Source of the DNA: Halorhabdus amylolytica
GTDB taxonomy: Archaea > Halobacteriota > Halobacteria > Halobacteriales > Haloarculaceae
NCBI RefSeq assembly: GCF_004944975.1
Contig: NZ_SPQG01000002.1
Span: 194,271 to 258,270 of the forward strand
Direction: 5' to 3'
DNA length: 64,000 bases
Below the pieces are notes generated by a model, which searched no databases, was not told the origin of the DNA, and saw only the letters and a list, made by a program, of their open reading frames with translations. Both the position numbers and the translations under genes were made by a program. Every line of letters starts with the position of its first letter. The stretch's first letter is position 1. Shown here piece after piece: positions 1 through 9,468 of the stretch.

Positions 1-427
1 AGCCGAGACTGGCGTCGACACGGAAGCGGTGTCAGCGGAAGTGGATACGAACGAGGTTGACGGCGCGAACGCGACTGACACTGACGACGGGAAACCGTAC
101 CTGACGGAGTTGCCCGACGGGTTCCTGGCCGATCTGATCGTCGTCGAATGGCTCGAGTTCCTCGTCTCGGAGGTCGGCGTCAGGGCCACCGCGGAGGCGA
201 TCCATTACTACGAGCGCATCGACTGGATCGACGCCGAGGTCGCCGAGCAACTTCAGGCGTACCTCCGGGGTTTCGAGGACGACGGGGGCGCGGCGACGTT
301 GACCATCGATCACCACACCAAGAGTCTCCGATACGTGAGTCAACTCGACGGCGGCGGCGCTCAGTCGGTCGCACTGGATCAGATCCCGGCCACTGCCGGA
401 GGTGGGTCAGATGGGATTCAGCGTTAG
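1..427 (+). CDS. arlCE: Archaellum protein ArlCE (FlaCE), C-terminal part
   Basis: The reading frame is open to the left edge of the window, so the 5' end is missing. A GTG at 29 lies inside a low-complexity acidic linker and need not be the true start. After the linker comes the FlaD/E-type domain, recognisable from KPYLTELPDGF and the following VVEWLEFLV helix. Known haloarchaeal archaella have a FlaCE fusion directly before FlaF; its product joins the cytoplasmic ArlCDE assembly around the motor and links chemotaxis to the archaellum. The position immediately before arlF supports ArlCE. ArlD is the alternative, because the shared domain is the only part visible. Confidence 0.85.
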   Translation, partial: AETGVDTEAVSAEVDTNEVDGANATDTDDGKPYLTELPDGFLADLIVVEWLEFLVSEVGVRATAEAIHYYERIDWIDAEVAEQLQAYLRGFEDDGGAATLTIDHHTKSLRYVSQLDGGGAQSVALDQIPATAGGGSDGIQR

Positions 428-851
428 CGCCTCGGTGGCGATCCTGTTCGCCGCACTGTTGATCGGCTTCGGGATGTTCCACAGTGCCGCTTTCGATACC
501 GTCGAGCGGGTGACTGACGCGAGAAGCGACGCACGGGATGACCTCCTGGCCCAGCAGAACACGGCGATAAATCTGACGGCAGCGACGTATGACATCGCTA
601 ACGACACGCTGCACGTCTACGTCGACAACACCGGAGCGACGACGCTGACGGTTAGTGACACCGACTTGCTCGTCGACAACCGCTACCAGACAACCTTCAA
701 CGACCGCGAGGTTTCGGGCGACTCCACAACTGATCTGTGGCAGCCCGGAGAGACGTTGCACTACAACGCCACGTTCAGCTCACAACCGGGTCGTGTGAAA
801 GTCATCACCGACCCTGGCGTCTCCGGAACGGAGGTGGTCGTGAGTGGCTAG
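411..851 (+). CDS. arlF: Archaellum stator protein ArlF (FlaF)
   Basis: This is a 146-residue protein with one N-terminal membrane helix (about residues 5-25, rich in A, L, I and F) followed by a beta-rich extracytoplasmic domain. ArlF anchors the archaellum motor to the S-layer as a stator with ArlG. The ATG at 411 has a GGAGGTG ribosome-binding site at 398-404 and is preferred over the in-frame GTG at 402, which lies within that site. The gene overlaps the end of arlCE by 17 bases and arlG by 8 bases, so the operon is translationally coupled. Confidence 0.9.
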   Translation: MGFSVSASVAILFAALLIGFGMFHSAAFDTVERVTDARSDARDDLLAQQNTAINLTAATYDIANDTLHVYVDNTGATTLTVSDTDLLVDNRYQTTFNDREVSGDSTTDLWQPGETLHYNATFSSQPGRVKVITDPGVSGTEVVVSG

Positions 852-1299
852 CGTTTCGGCCTCCCACTTGATCATCTTCATCGCGAGTGTCATCATCGCC
901 GCCAGCGTCGCCGGTGTACTGACGAACACGGTCAACGAACTCAGTCAGGCCGTCGACGACCTCGGGCTGAGTGTCAGCGAGGACGTCCGGACCGACGTCG
1001 ACATCATCAGCGATAGCGGCGCGGGCATCTACGATACGGACGGGAACGGAAACATCACACTGTACGTCAAAAATACCGGTTCACAACGGCTGCCAGCCCA
1101 TAGCGACGCCATGGATATTTTCGTCAACGGACAGTTCAAAACCGGGCCCGACGTGACTGTCACGGTCGTCGACGGCGACATCTGGACGCCCGGGAACGTG
1201 GTCCGGGTCGAGATCGACCACGCGCTGGGGCCTGACGAAGACGTCCGTGTGCAACTCACTGTCAACGGTGATCAGGAGGTGTTCAGGTTCCGCACATGA
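844..1299 (+). CDS. arlG: Archaellum stator protein ArlG (FlaG)
   Basis: The 151-residue product has an N-terminal hydrophobic helix (about residues 8-27, [16 protein letters not shown]) and a beta-sandwich domain with an [13 protein letters not shown] segment, typical of ArlG. ArlF and ArlG form a stator complex in the pseudoperiplasm. Translation begins at a GTG inside the last codons of arlF and ends in an ATGA overlap with arlH. No other family fits the position and domain pattern. Confidence 0.9.
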   Translation: MASVSASHLIIFIASVIIAASVAGVLTNTVNELSQAVDDLGLSVSEDVRTDVDIISDSGAGIYDTDGNGNITLYVKNTGSQRLPAHSDAMDIFVNGQFKTGPDVTVTVVDGDIWTPGNVVRVEIDHALGPDEDVRVQLTVNGDQEVFRFRT

Positions 1300-2057
1300 G
1301 TATCGCAACGACCGATCTGTACTCGCTGGGGCTGGACGAGCGCGACCGACTGAACAAGGAACTGGGCGGGGGCATCCCGCCCGGGAGCATCGTCCTCGTC
1401 GAGGGCGACTACGGCGCCGGGAAGTCCGCGATGAGCCAGCGCTTTAGCTACGGGCTCTGTGAGACCGGCCAGACGGTCACGATGCTCTCGACGGAGTTGA
1501 CTGTCGGGAGTTTCCTCGATCAGATGCACAGCCTGGATTACGGCATGGTCGAACACATCCTCGACGAGAACCTCCTGTTCTTGCACGCCGACATCGGCGA
1601 CTCCAACACCTTCCAGGGCGACGACGAAGAGAGCGACCGGATGGACCTACTCAAGCGGTTGATGGACGCCGAGGTGATGTGGGAGACGGACGTCATCATC
1701 ATCGATACCTTCGACGCCATTCTCCGGAACGACCCCAAGTTCGAGGCCCTGGTCCGCCAGAACGAAGAACGCCAGGCTGCCCTGGAGATCATCTCGTTCT
1801 TCCGGGACGTCATCGCCGAGGGGAAAGTCATCATGCTCACGGTCGACCCATCGACGCTGGACGAGGATGCGATCGGCCCCTTCCGGGCGATCGCTGACGT
1901 CTTCCTGGAACTGGAGATGGTCGAGGTCGGCAACGACGTGCGTCGACAGATCTCCGTGAAACGCTTCGCCGGTATGGGCGAACAGGTCGGCGATACCATC
2001 GGCTACTCCGTCCGCTCGGGAACGGGCATCGTCATCGAATCGCGCAGCGTCGCATAA
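1296..2057 (+). CDS. arlH: Archaellum ATPase regulator ArlH (FlaH)
   Basis: The 253-residue protein is KaiC/RecA-like. A Walker A motif, GDYGAGKS, occupies residues 37-44 and a Walker B strand, [10 protein letters not shown], lies near residues 131-140. ArlH binds ATP, sits below the hexameric ArlI ATPase and is thought to gate assembly and rotation of the motor. The start codon overlaps the arlG stop by 4 bases (ATGA). Twelve bases separate it from arlI. Length and motifs match the family. Confidence 0.93.
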   Translation: MSIATTDLYSLGLDERDRLNKELGGGIPPGSIVLVEGDYGAGKSAMSQRFSYGLCETGQTVTMLSTELTVGSFLDQMHSLDYGMVEHILDENLLFLHADIGDSNTFQGDDEESDRMDLLKRLMDAEVMWETDVIIIDTFDAILRNDPKFEALVRQNEERQAALEIISFFRDVIAEGKVIMLTVDPSTLDEDAIGPFRAIADVFLELEMVEVGNDVRRQISVKRFAGMGEQVGDTIGYSVRSGTGIVIESRSVA

Positions 2058-2069
2058 GGAAGGATACAC

Positions 2070-3743
2070 ATGACAGATCACGGCAGACCCAAACCGTCGG
2101 ACGAACTCCGCCAGCACGCCGCAAGACGGCCACACCTCCGTGATCACCTCCAGAAGTTCAAGCAGATCACCGGCGAGTTTCCGATGTTCGTCGAGGAGGC
2201 CGACGGCGAGTACGAGTCCGACCGGCCGAACATCATCTACCCGGTCGGCGGCCCCATCTACACGCACATCTACGGCGACATCGGCCAGGACATCAAGTAC
2301 TACGCGATCGAGCCCGAACTGGCCGACGACGAACGGAGTGTCTTCGAGCAGGTCCGCAACCGTCTCCTAGAGAAGAGCGTCATGAAGCCGGCACCGGCCG
2401 AGGAGGCCGAGTACGACGACCGGATCGAGGAACTCCTCCAGGAGACGACGGCGGTCAAGAGCCACGACGAGGGTGGCGGCGTCCTCAGCCGGTTCAGCGA
2501 CATCACGAACCTCGGTAAAGTCGAGGTCACCGAGGAAACCTACGAGAACATCCGCTACCGACTCAATCGCGACATCGTCGGGCTCGGACCGCTGGAACCC
2601 GTGATGCGAGACCCGGCCAACGAGGACATCCATGTCATCGGCCCTAACGAGTGTTACGTCGATCATTCCGTCTACAGCCTCATCAAGACGACTGTCGACT
2701 TCGGCGAACCCGAGGAGTACGAACAGTGGCTGCGCAACATGGGCGAGCGGATCGGCGACCCCGTCTCGGACAACGACCCGATCATCGACTCGACGCTGCC
2801 CGACGGCTCGCGTATCAACATCATCTACTCCGACGACGTCTCGCTCAAGGGCCCTTCCCTGACTATCCGCCAGGGCGACGAGGTGCCCCTGTCGATCTTC
2901 CAGATCACCAAGTGGGGCACCCTCTCCCCGGAACTGTCGGCGTACCTCTGGCTCGCCCTGGAGAACGAACAGACGGTATTCGTCGTCGGGGAGACCGCCT
3001 CGGGGAAGACGACGACGCTGAACTCCATCATGTCGTTCATCCCACGGGACAGCAAGATCTATACCGCAGAGGACACTTCCGAGGTCCTCCCCCCACACGA
3101 TACCTGGCAGCAACTTCTCACACGGGAGGGCGACGACGAAGGGACGGACGTCGACATGTTCGACCTCGTCGCCGCAGCCCTCCGATCACGGCCCGACTAC
3201 ATCATCGTGGGTGAGGTCCGTGGCGAGGAGGGGCGGATGGCCTTCCAGGCTGCCCAGACGGGTCACCCGGTCATGTTGACGTTCCACGCGAGCGACATCG
3301 TCTCGATGATCCAGCGGTTCACCGGCGACCCGATCAATGTCCCCGAGACGTTCATGGACAACGCCGACATCGCGCTGTTCCAGAACCGGGTCAAGCAGGG
3401 CGACGACGTCCTCCGTCGGGTCACTTCAGTCCAGGAGATCGAGGGTTACTCCAAGGAGATGGACGGGGTCGTCACCCGCCAGAGTTTCTACTGGGACCCC
3501 GTCGAGGACGAGATCGTCTTCCAGGGCATGAACAACTCCTACGTCCTCGAAGAACAGATCGCCACTCTGCTGGGCTACGAGGACACACGTGACATCTACG
3601 ACGACCTGCAGTTCAGGGCGAACCTCATCGAGCGGGCGATCCAGGAGAACGTCCTGGGCTATCACGAGGTCAACGAGTTGATCGAGAACTTCCAACGGGA
3701 CGGCGTCGAAGGGCTGCCCTTCGACATCCACCGCCAAGACTGA
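2070..3743 (+). CDS. arlI: Archaellum assembly and rotation ATPase ArlI (FlaI)
   Basis: The 557-residue product is a type II/IV secretion-superfamily ATPase. Its N-terminal half is the PilT/GspE-like accessory region. Walker [10 protein letters not shown], is at residues 307-315 and a Walker B-type segment, [10 protein letters not shown], is at 376-385. It hydrolyses ATP both to assemble archaellins through ArlJ and to rotate the filament. The stop codon overlaps the arlJ ATG by one base. Haloarchaeal FlaI proteins carry an N-terminal extension like the one seen here. Confidence 0.95.
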   Translation: MTDHGRPKPSDELRQHAARRPHLRDHLQKFKQITGEFPMFVEEADGEYESDRPNIIYPVGGPIYTHIYGDIGQDIKYYAIEPELADDERSVFEQVRNRLLEKSVMKPAPAEEAEYDDRIEELLQETTAVKSHDEGGGVLSRFSDITNLGKVEVTEETYENIRYRLNRDIVGLGPLEPVMRDPANEDIHVIGPNECYVDHSVYSLIKTTVDFGEPEEYEQWLRNMGERIGDPVSDNDPIIDSTLPDGSRINIIYSDDVSLKGPSLTIRQGDEVPLSIFQITKWGTLSPELSAYLWLALENEQTVFVVGETASGKTTTLNSIMSFIPRDSKIYTAEDTSEVLPPHDTWQQLLTREGDDEGTDVDMFDLVAAALRSRPDYIIVGEVRGEEGRMAFQAAQTGHPVMLTFHASDIVSMIQRFTGDPINVPETFMDNADIALFQNRVKQGDDVLRRVTSVQEIEGYSKEMDGVVTRQSFYWDPVEDEIVFQGMNNSYVLEEQIATLLGYEDTRDIYDDLQFRANLIERAIQENVLGYHEVNELIENFQRDGVEGLPFDIHRQD

Positions 3744-5488
3744 TGGCCTCCGAAGAAGCCAGCACGCTCGACCTGACGATATCTGGGACGGTAGCGTCGC
3801 TACTCGATTCCTATCGGCGGATGGGGATCCCGATCCAGCGGTACGTGCTTTCCATCCTGCTGCCGGCATTTGTCTTTTTCGTCGTCACGATCGGGATCGC
3901 GGTGGTCGCACCGCTCCCGATCTCGATCGCGCTTCCCTTCCCGCTGCTCGGGTTGTTGTTGTTCGGGGCCGCTGTCTTCTACCCGAAGGTACAACTCTCC
4001 CAGCGTCGCCAGGCGTTGAACAACCGCTTTCACCTCATGGTCACGCACATGACCGTGCTGTCGACCACGAAGATCGACCGGATGGAGGTCTTCCGGGCGC
4101 TCGCTGCGGAGGACGAGTACGGGGAACTCGCGACCGAGATGGGCCGGGTGGTCGAACTGGTCGACACCTGGAACCTGAGTCTCGACGAGGCCTGTGCCCG
4201 GCGAGCCAAGGAGGTGCCCAGCGATGCCGTCTCGGACTTCTTCGATCGCCTGGCCTACACCATGGGCGCCGGCCAAAGCCTCGAGGACTACCTGCTCTCC
4301 GAGCAGGACATGATCATTGACAACTACAAGACGGTCTACGAGGGGGCGCTGGGCAACCTCGAAGTGATGAAGGACCTGTATCTGTCGATGATCCTCTCGA
4401 TGACGTTCGCTCTGGTGTTCGCCGTCGTGTTGCCGATCCTCACCGGCACGAACCCGATGATGACCGTCAGCGCCGTCATCGTCCTGTTCATCTTCATCCA
4501 GTCCGGGTTCTTCGTCGCGATTCGGTCACTGGCACCTTACGATCCCGTCTGGTACCACCCCGAGGACATCAACTCGCCGATGGATCGTCGGATCAACCTG
4601 AGCTTCGCCGTTGGAGTCGTCTTGACGCTCGTGCTGGCAGCCATCAGTTTCGGCGGGTACGCCGGAATCAGCCCGATCACGCTCAATATGCTCCTCCCGT
4701 TTTTCGATCCCGTTCCGCTTGCGATGTACGCAGTTGTCCCCATTACGCCGCTGCTCATCCCCGGAGTCGTGATCCGCCAGGAGGAAAATCAGATCAAAGC
4801 GCGCGACGAGGAGTTCCCGAGTTTCATCCGGGCGCTTGGATCGACGGAGGGCGCCAAACAGTCGACGACCGGAGCTGTCCTCGAATCGCTCCGCAAGAAA
4901 GACTTTGGACCCCTTTCGGAGAACGTCGACAACCTCTATAAACGGCTAAACATGCGGATCGAACCCGCCAAAGCCTGGCGGCACTTCACCGCTGAATCCC
5001 GGTCGTATCTCATCCAGACGTTCAGTGAGATGTATCTCGTGGGTCGCGAGATGGGTGGCAGTCCCAAGCAACTCGGCGAACTCATCAGCGAGAACATGAA
5101 CGAGGTCCTCCAGCTACGCCAGCAGCGCGACCAGGAGACGACGACACTCATCGGCGTCCTCTACGGCATCACCGCCGCCTCGACGTTCGCCTTCTTCATC
5201 GGTCTGCAGGTCGTCAACATCCTCTCGACGATGAGTCTCGACCTGAACGCCGGCAGTCGCATGGACGTCGGCTCGCTCATCAACACCGCCGTCTACGACA
5301 TCCCGACCATCGAGTTCCTGCTCATCATCGTCATCGTCTTCAACGCGCTGCTGTCGTCGCTGATGATCCGGACCACCGACGGCGGCCACAAGCTCAACAG
5401 CTACCTGCACTTCGTCGTCCTCTCGTGGCTCGGTGCTATCATCGCCATCTTCACGAAGGCCGTCGTCTCGTCCGTCATTAATATCTGA
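3743..5488 (+). CDS. arlJ: Archaellum platform membrane protein ArlJ (FlaJ)
   Basis: This 581-residue polytopic protein of the TadC/GspF class is the membrane platform on which ArlI works. Hydrophobic segments cluster near residues 30-75, 205-260, 285-345, 470-505 and 520-580. Two cytoplasmic helical regions lie between them, with short acidic and basic helices such as the one around residues 365-450. It is the last gene of the arl operon. A 74-base gap without coding potential follows, and the next gene is unrelated. Confidence 0.93.
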   Translation: MASEEASTLDLTISGTVASLLDSYRRMGIPIQRYVLSILLPAFVFFVVTIGIAVVAPLPISIALPFPLLGLLLFGAAVFYPKVQLSQRRQALNNRFHLMVTHMTVLSTTKIDRMEVFRALAAEDEYGELATEMGRVVELVDTWNLSLDEACARRAKEVPSDAVSDFFDRLAYTMGAGQSLEDYLLSEQDMIIDNYKTVYEGALGNLEVMKDLYLSMILSMTFALVFAVVLPILTGTNPMMTVSAVIVLFIFIQSGFFVAIRSLAPYDPVWYHPEDINSPMDRRINLSFAVGVVLTLVLAAISFGGYAGISPITLNMLLPFFDPVPLAMYAVVPITPLLIPGVVIRQEENQIKARDEEFPSFIRALGSTEGAKQSTTGAVLESLRKKDFGPLSENVDNLYKRLNMRIEPAKAWRHFTAESRSYLIQTFSEMYLVGREMGGSPKQLGELISENMNEVLQLRQQRDQETTTLIGVLYGITAASTFAFFIGLQVVNILSTMSLDLNAGSRMDVGSLINTAVYDIPTIEFLLIIVIVFNALLSSLMIRTTDGGHKLNSYLHFVVLSWLGAIIAIFTKAVVSSVINI

Positions 5489-5562
5489 TCCACTCGGCGG
5501 GGCCACGTACCTTCGAGACCGCGGACCGCCGTCCTTTTGCGCGTCGCTCCGCTCGCTCCGGT

Positions 5563-6009
5563 ATGACCGATCGCGAGGCGTTCCTGGCCGGGAACCGACC
5601 TGACGACGTCGCCTTTTTCCTGCACGACGACGCCGTCTCGAACCCCGAGGCGTTAGACGAGTACGCCGAATCAGTAGCGAACGGCCTCGTCCTCGTCCTT
5701 CCGGGCGAGAAGGGTGCCAGCGCCTTCCAGTCAACGACCGGTATCGACCCGATGGCGCTCGCACAGGCAGCGATGGACACGCCCGGAGAGATCGACCGGG
5801 ACCTCGTCAGCGGAACCTGCCCGATGGTCGACGAGCGGCCCGAGAACGAGCACCACGTCCGGTTCGTCTTTGCCTTCGCCGAAGCACAGAACGAGGAGGT
5901 GGGTGGTATCTACGCCGAGGGCGACATCATCCACGCCTACGCCGTCTGTGCCTGTGGCGAGCGCTACAGCGAGAAGTGGGTCGCCGACGCACCAGAAAAG
6001 TCAGAATAG
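5563..6009 (+). CDS. Conserved haloarchaeal protein (DUF5807-like)
   Basis: The acidic 148-residue soluble protein has no signal peptide or membrane helix. It begins MTDREAFLAGNRPDDVAFFLHDD and ends with a CACGERYSEKW segment whose two cysteines might bind metal. I recognise the sequence style as a haloarchaea-specific family, probably DUF5807, of unknown function; the family assignment is from memory. It is monocistronic by appearance, lying between arlJ and a regulator gene. Confidence 0.75.
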   Translation: MTDREAFLAGNRPDDVAFFLHDDAVSNPEALDEYAESVANGLVLVLPGEKGASAFQSTTGIDPMALAQAAMDTPGEIDRDLVSGTCPMVDERPENEHHVRFVFAFAEAQNEEVGGIYAEGDIIHAYAVCACGERYSEKWVADAPEKSE

Positions 6010-6064
6010 ATACAATAACCGATTTCAGCGAACGCTTTTGGACGGTGACGCCGATGAAACGCCC

Positions 6065-6967
6065 ATGAGCGGGATCACCGGGCCGGAACGCGAGGACGGG
6101 ACAGTCGAGCCGGCGGAGGCGTTCTCCGTGGTCGCCAACGAGACGCGCCTCGACATCCTCGAAGCCCTCTGGCGGGCCGAGGAGCGTCCGATCCGGTTCT
6201 CGGACCTCTTCGACGCTGTCGAACTCACGGACAGCGCACAGTTCAACTACCATCTCCAGGAACTCACTGACCGATTCGTCGTCAAAACCGACGAGGGGTA
6301 TGACCTCGCACACACCGGTGGGCAAGTCATCCGCGCGTTGCGAGCGGGGACGTACACGCGCTCGCCCGAGATCGACCCGTTCGGCGTCGAGGGTGCTTGC
6401 ACCCGGTGTGGCGGGCCGCTGGTCGCCGAGTACGCGGACGAACAGCTCTCGATCGACTGCTCGGACTGCGGGAAAGCCCACGGGAAGTACGACTTTCCGC
6501 CAGGCGGACTGGAAGACCGCACGGCGGCAGAGGTCGCGATGGCTTTCGACGAACGGGTCCGACATCTTCACTGCCTTGCCGCCGACGGAGTCTGTCCCGC
6601 CTGTTCCGGCCGGATGCACACGGAGATTACCCGCGAAGGCGAGTGCTGTCTGGACGTCGCGATCCGGGCCGAACACGTCTGTGAACGCTGTCGCCACGAA
6701 CTGTGCTCGCCCGTCGGACTCGTCCTCCTGGACGAGGCACCCGTCGCAGCCTTCTACGACGACCACGGGATTTCCCTCTCTGAACGACCCTACTGGACGC
6801 TGCCGTGGTGTGTCGACGACGAGTACACGGACGTCGTCTCGACGGATCCCTGGCGCGTCGAAGTGTCGATACCGCTGGCCGACGAACGCATGCAGGTCAC
6901 GCTCGACGGTGACCTGGCGATTGTCGAAACTAACCGGGTCGCTTGCACCGGCAGCACAGCTCGCTGA
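6065..6967 (+). CDS. ArsR-type winged-helix protein with zinc-ribbon domain
   Basis: The 300-residue protein starts with a winged-helix DNA-binding domain (residues about 17-90, including FSVVANETRLDILEAL and the QFNYHLQELTDRFVV recognition region). Cysteine pairs follow: CTRCGG, CSDCG, CPACSG and CERCRHELC. They indicate one or two zinc ribbons before a C-terminal beta domain. Haloarchaea encode many such ArsR/DUF7351-like regulators; the ligand is unknown. The ATG at 6065 gives the usual N-terminus for this family. A long upstream in-frame extension overlaps the preceding gene and is not credible. Confidence 0.85.
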   Translation: MSGITGPEREDGTVEPAEAFSVVANETRLDILEALWRAEERPIRFSDLFDAVELTDSAQFNYHLQELTDRFVVKTDEGYDLAHTGGQVIRALRAGTYTRSPEIDPFGVEGACTRCGGPLVAEYADEQLSIDCSDCGKAHGKYDFPPGGLEDRTAAEVAMAFDERVRHLHCLAADGVCPACSGRMHTEITREGECCLDVAIRAEHVCERCRHELCSPVGLVLLDEAPVAAFYDDHGISLSERPYWTLPWCVDDEYTDVVSTDPWRVEVSIPLADERMQVTLDGDLAIVETNRVACTGSTAR

Positions 6968-7060
6968 AACGCGTTTGAGTGGCCACGTCGATTGCCACTC
7001 CGGGCTTAATTTTCATCCAGGTTATACTTATTGGCGTCGGGGGCCGTCTTTCCGGATACG

Positions 7061-7222
7061 ATGCGACAGTCCCGATCGACCTCCGACCCGGTTGCACAGC
7101 CGCCCGCGGCGAGCCTCACGCCGGTTCTGACTGTCGCGGCGTCGCTGACGGCCGTCCTCGTCGCCTTTCTGCTCGTGGCGTCGTACCCCCCGCTCCTGGG
7201 CGTCGTGGTCCCGCTGATTTGA
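7061..7222 (+). CDS. Small single-helix membrane protein
   Basis: The 53-residue product has a polar N-terminus (about 24 residues, with arginines and prolines) and one strong hydrophobic helix, TPVLTVAASLTAVLVAFLLVASYPP. Such mini membrane proteins are common in haloarchaea. A TATA-like TTATACTTAT lies about 30 bases upstream of the ATG, which supports leaderless expression. No function is recognisable. Confidence 0.5.
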   Translation: MRQSRSTSDPVAQPPAASLTPVLTVAASLTAVLVAFLLVASYPPLLGVVVPLI

Positions 7223-7348
7223 GCCGTCCTCTACTGACGTGGCCGGACGCACCACTCGGCCAGTGAAACCGCTCGCTTCGCTCACGGCTTCGCCGCTCGC
7301 GTTTCCGAGACGCTCCCTTCGGTCGCGTCTCGCTTCGCTCACGGTATG
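7223..7348. other. Intergenic palindromic segment (convergent genes)
   Basis: This non-coding gap lies between two convergent genes. It holds the inverted repeat GAGACGC...GCGTCTC at about 7300-7324 and two copies of CTCGCTTCGCTCACGG. The structure could serve as a bidirectional terminator. Similar palindromic GCTCGCTTCGCTC motifs are frequent in GC-rich haloarchaeal intergenic DNA, so function is uncertain. Confidence 0.4.
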
Positions 7349-8425
7349 CTACGACTCGGTTGGTTCCTCGGATAGCCGCCGGAACGCGTCGACGATCGCC
7401 TGTTTCGCCACTGCCCCCCGCGTCGTCCAGTGGTGGGCGTAATCCAGCATGTCGTCGTAGACGTCCGGCTTACAACCGGCCGCTTTCGGGTGGCCGCCGC
7501 CGTTGACCTGGGCGGCCACTTCGTGGGCGCGCTCGAAGGTCTCGGTCCCGCGGATCGACGCCGATCCGGCGGGTTTGACGATCACCGCGGCGTCGGCACC
7601 CTGCTCGCGGAGCGCTTCGGCCACTTCGTTCTGCGAGCAGCGACCGTAGGTGACGCCGACCGTCCAGGGACCGATCTCACGCAACTCGGCGCGTTCGACG
7701 GCCTTCTCGATCAGCGCCTCCTTCTCGATGCGCCGCTCGGCGAGTAACTCCTCGGCGTCCGGGGGGAGGTCGGCGCCATGTTCACGGACGATCTCGATGT
7801 ACTCCTCGGGTTCGAGCCAGTGGGCGAGGTCCGCCAGGTCGTCGCTGCGCGGATCCTCGCGGATCCAGAGGTCGTGATCCCGCGTCGCGGCCGCCAGATC
7901 GGCGAAGCGCGCCTCAAAGTCGGCATCGAGTTCCCGAAGCGCCACGTCAGCGGTGCACTCCTCTTCGGACTCGCCGACCGTCAGGTCGACCCCGGCGTCC
8001 CGTACCAGCGTCGTGAGGTCTGGGTCCCACTGGTGATGGTCGAACCAGCGGATGTCCCCTTCGCTCGCGGTCAGATCCGCGAGCGGTTCCAGATCGGCCG
8101 CGTCGTCCGGGCAGAGATCACAGACGTAGACGTCGGCCCCGCTCTCAGCGTACTCGGCGACCCAGGCGAGAGCACGGTCGAGGTCGTGTGGACTGGCTGG
8201 CAGCAGCGCCGCCGCGCCGAACGCTTCACGGACCAGTGCGACACAGGCGAGTCCGTCTGCATCGGGGTCCGCGACCACAACCCCTTCGGCCTCCTCAAGG
8301 CGCTCGGCCGCCTCCTGTTCGCGTTTGGCTTCCTCGACCGTGTCGGGGTAGAAAAAGCCCTCACCGGGCAGGATAGACTTGCGCTCGATCGACAGACGCT
8401 CGTCGTCGATGAGCCACTCGTCCAT
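7349..8425 (-). CDS. DHH-family phosphoesterase
   Basis: The 358-residue protein carries the DHH superfamily signatures in order: VVADPDADG (metal site), WFDHHQWDP (the DHH motif) and, near the C-terminus, NGGGHPKAAGC (DHHA1). The superfamily includes RecJ exonucleases, nanoRNases and cyclic-dinucleotide phosphodiesterases. This short haloarchaeal version lacks obvious extra domains, so the substrate (short DNA or RNA, or a dinucleotide) cannot be assigned. Its start is 2 bases from the stop of the upstream uspA-like gene on the same strand, so the two are probably cotranscribed. Confidence 0.85.
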   Translation of the reverse strand: MDEWLIDDERLSIERKSILPGEGFFYPDTVEEAKREQEAAERLEEAEGVVVADPDADGLACVALVREAFGAAALLPASPHDLDRALAWVAEYAESGADVYVCDLCPDDAADLEPLADLTASEGDIRWFDHHQWDPDLTTLVRDAGVDLTVGESEEECTADVALRELDADFEARFADLAAATRDHDLWIREDPRSDDLADLAHWLEPEEYIEIVREHGADLPPDAEELLAERRIEKEALIEKAVERAELREIGPWTVGVTYGRCSQNEVAEALREQGADAAVIVKPAGSASIRGTETFERAHEVAAQVNGGGHPKAAGCKPDVYDDMLDYAHHWTTRGAVAKQAIVDAFRRLSEEPTES

Positions 8426-8427
8426 GC

Positions 8428-8889
8428 TCAGACCCCTCGCTTGCGAGCGGTCACGTCGCGTTCGCCACCCTCGAGTTGCCGGACGGTCAACACTGGAACA
8501 GGCGACTTCCGAACGACGGCCTCGGCGACGCTGCCAAGCAAGAGTGCATGCTCGCCGTGGCGCCCCCGCGTCCCGGTCACCACGACATCGGCGTCTACCT
8601 CGGCGGCGTACTCACAGATCTCTATCGCCGGTTTTCCCTCGCGGACCGCCCCTCTCACGTCGCGTTCGCTCCGCTCGTCGATCATCCCCACTGCCTCCTC
8701 GCCGTGTCGTTCGAGGGAGTGTCGGAGGTCCTCGCGCACCTCCGCGGGCGTGGAGTCGACCTCCCCCTCGTCGACGACGTACAGCGCGTGGACCGCCGCG
8801 TCGAACCGACGGACGAGATCCAGCCCGACGGTCACCGCCCGTTCGGTACTCGCCGATCCGTCGGTCGCCAGCACTACCGTGTCGTACAT
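8428..8889 (-). CDS. Universal stress protein (UspA family)
   Basis: The 153-residue protein begins MYDTVVLATDGS, the characteristic UspA first strand. The C-terminal nucleotide-binding pattern is GTRGRHGEHALLLGSVAE...PVPVLTV, matching the ATP-binding G-2x-G-9x-G(S/T) motif. Its ATG at 8889 lies 22-28 bases downstream (in the transcription direction) of a TTTATAC box, fitting a leaderless transcript. It is followed after 2 bases by the DHH gene. It is one of four UspA proteins in the window. Confidence 0.9.
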   Translation of the reverse strand: MYDTVVLATDGSASTERAVTVGLDLVRRFDAAVHALYVVDEGEVDSTPAEVREDLRHSLERHGEEAVGMIDERSERDVRGAVREGKPAIEICEYAAEVDADVVVTGTRGRHGEHALLLGSVAEAVVRKSPVPVLTVRQLEGGERDVTARKRGV

Positions 8890-8910
8890 GGGAACCGATA
8901 GTTCGCCGCC

Positions 8911-8917
8911 GTATAAA
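8911..8917 (-). promoter_or_regulatory. TATA box of uspA-DHH operon
   Basis: Reading the minus strand, TTTATAC lies 22-28 bases before the ATG at 8889. That is the spacing expected for a leaderless haloarchaeal transcript. The assignment rests on sequence and spacing only. Confidence 0.5.
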
Positions 8918-8998
8918 GGTGCAGCGACCCCAGGGGTCAGACACTCGACCGAAACCCGCTCGGTGGGTTTTTGACGGTGCCTCCCCCAGAGTGTCACG

Positions 8999-9451
8999 AT
9001 GGATGTCGAGATCGATACAGTGTTCGTCCCTGTTGACGGGACTGAGAAGTCCGAGCGGGCGATCGAACACGCTCTGGCGATCGCCGATCGGTACGGCGCG
9101 GACGTACACGTCTTACACGTCATCGAGGAACACGTGGCACGCGGTCTCGAAGCCGGCGACATCGCGGCCGATAGCGTCGCCGAGGAACACCGCGCGTTCA
9201 TGGGGGCGATCCGCGAACACGTCCGGGACGCCGGCTACGACGTTTCCCTCTCCCAGTCGGCTGCACTCGGTTACTCGGCGAGTTCGTTGAGTCGCCATCC
9301 GGTCAGCGTCGTTTTGGACGCGGCCGACGAGGTCACAGCCGACTTCATCGTCGTCCCGCGGGAGTCGGCCATTGACGACCCCGGTGCGATGCTCGGACGG
9401 GTCGCCGAGTACGTCCTCTCGTACGCCAGCCAGCCAGTCCTGTCGGTGTAG
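8999..9451 (+). CDS. Universal stress protein (UspA family), divergent member
   Basis: The 150-residue protein has the N-terminal strand VFVPVDGTEKSERAIEHAL and the C-terminal VAEYVLSYASQPVLSV of UspA proteins. The glycine-rich ATP loop is altered: DDPGAMLGRVAEYVL replaces the usual G-x2-G-x9-GS pattern, so ATP binding may differ. It is transcribed divergently from the neighbouring uspA gene and is probably monocistronic. Confidence 0.85.
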   Translation: MDVEIDTVFVPVDGTEKSERAIEHALAIADRYGADVHVLHVIEEHVARGLEAGDIAADSVAEEHRAFMGAIREHVRDAGYDVSLSQSAALGYSASSLSRHPVSVVLDAADEVTADFIVVPRESAIDDPGAMLGRVAEYVLSYASQPVLSV

Positions 9452-9468
9452 TCCGACTCTACGGTGGG

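Noticed and set aside
5714-6064. Open frame extending the winged-helix regulator upstream
   Set aside because: It overlaps the DUF5807-like gene in another frame and is rich in S, R, P and T. The regulator's domain begins just after the ATG at 6065.
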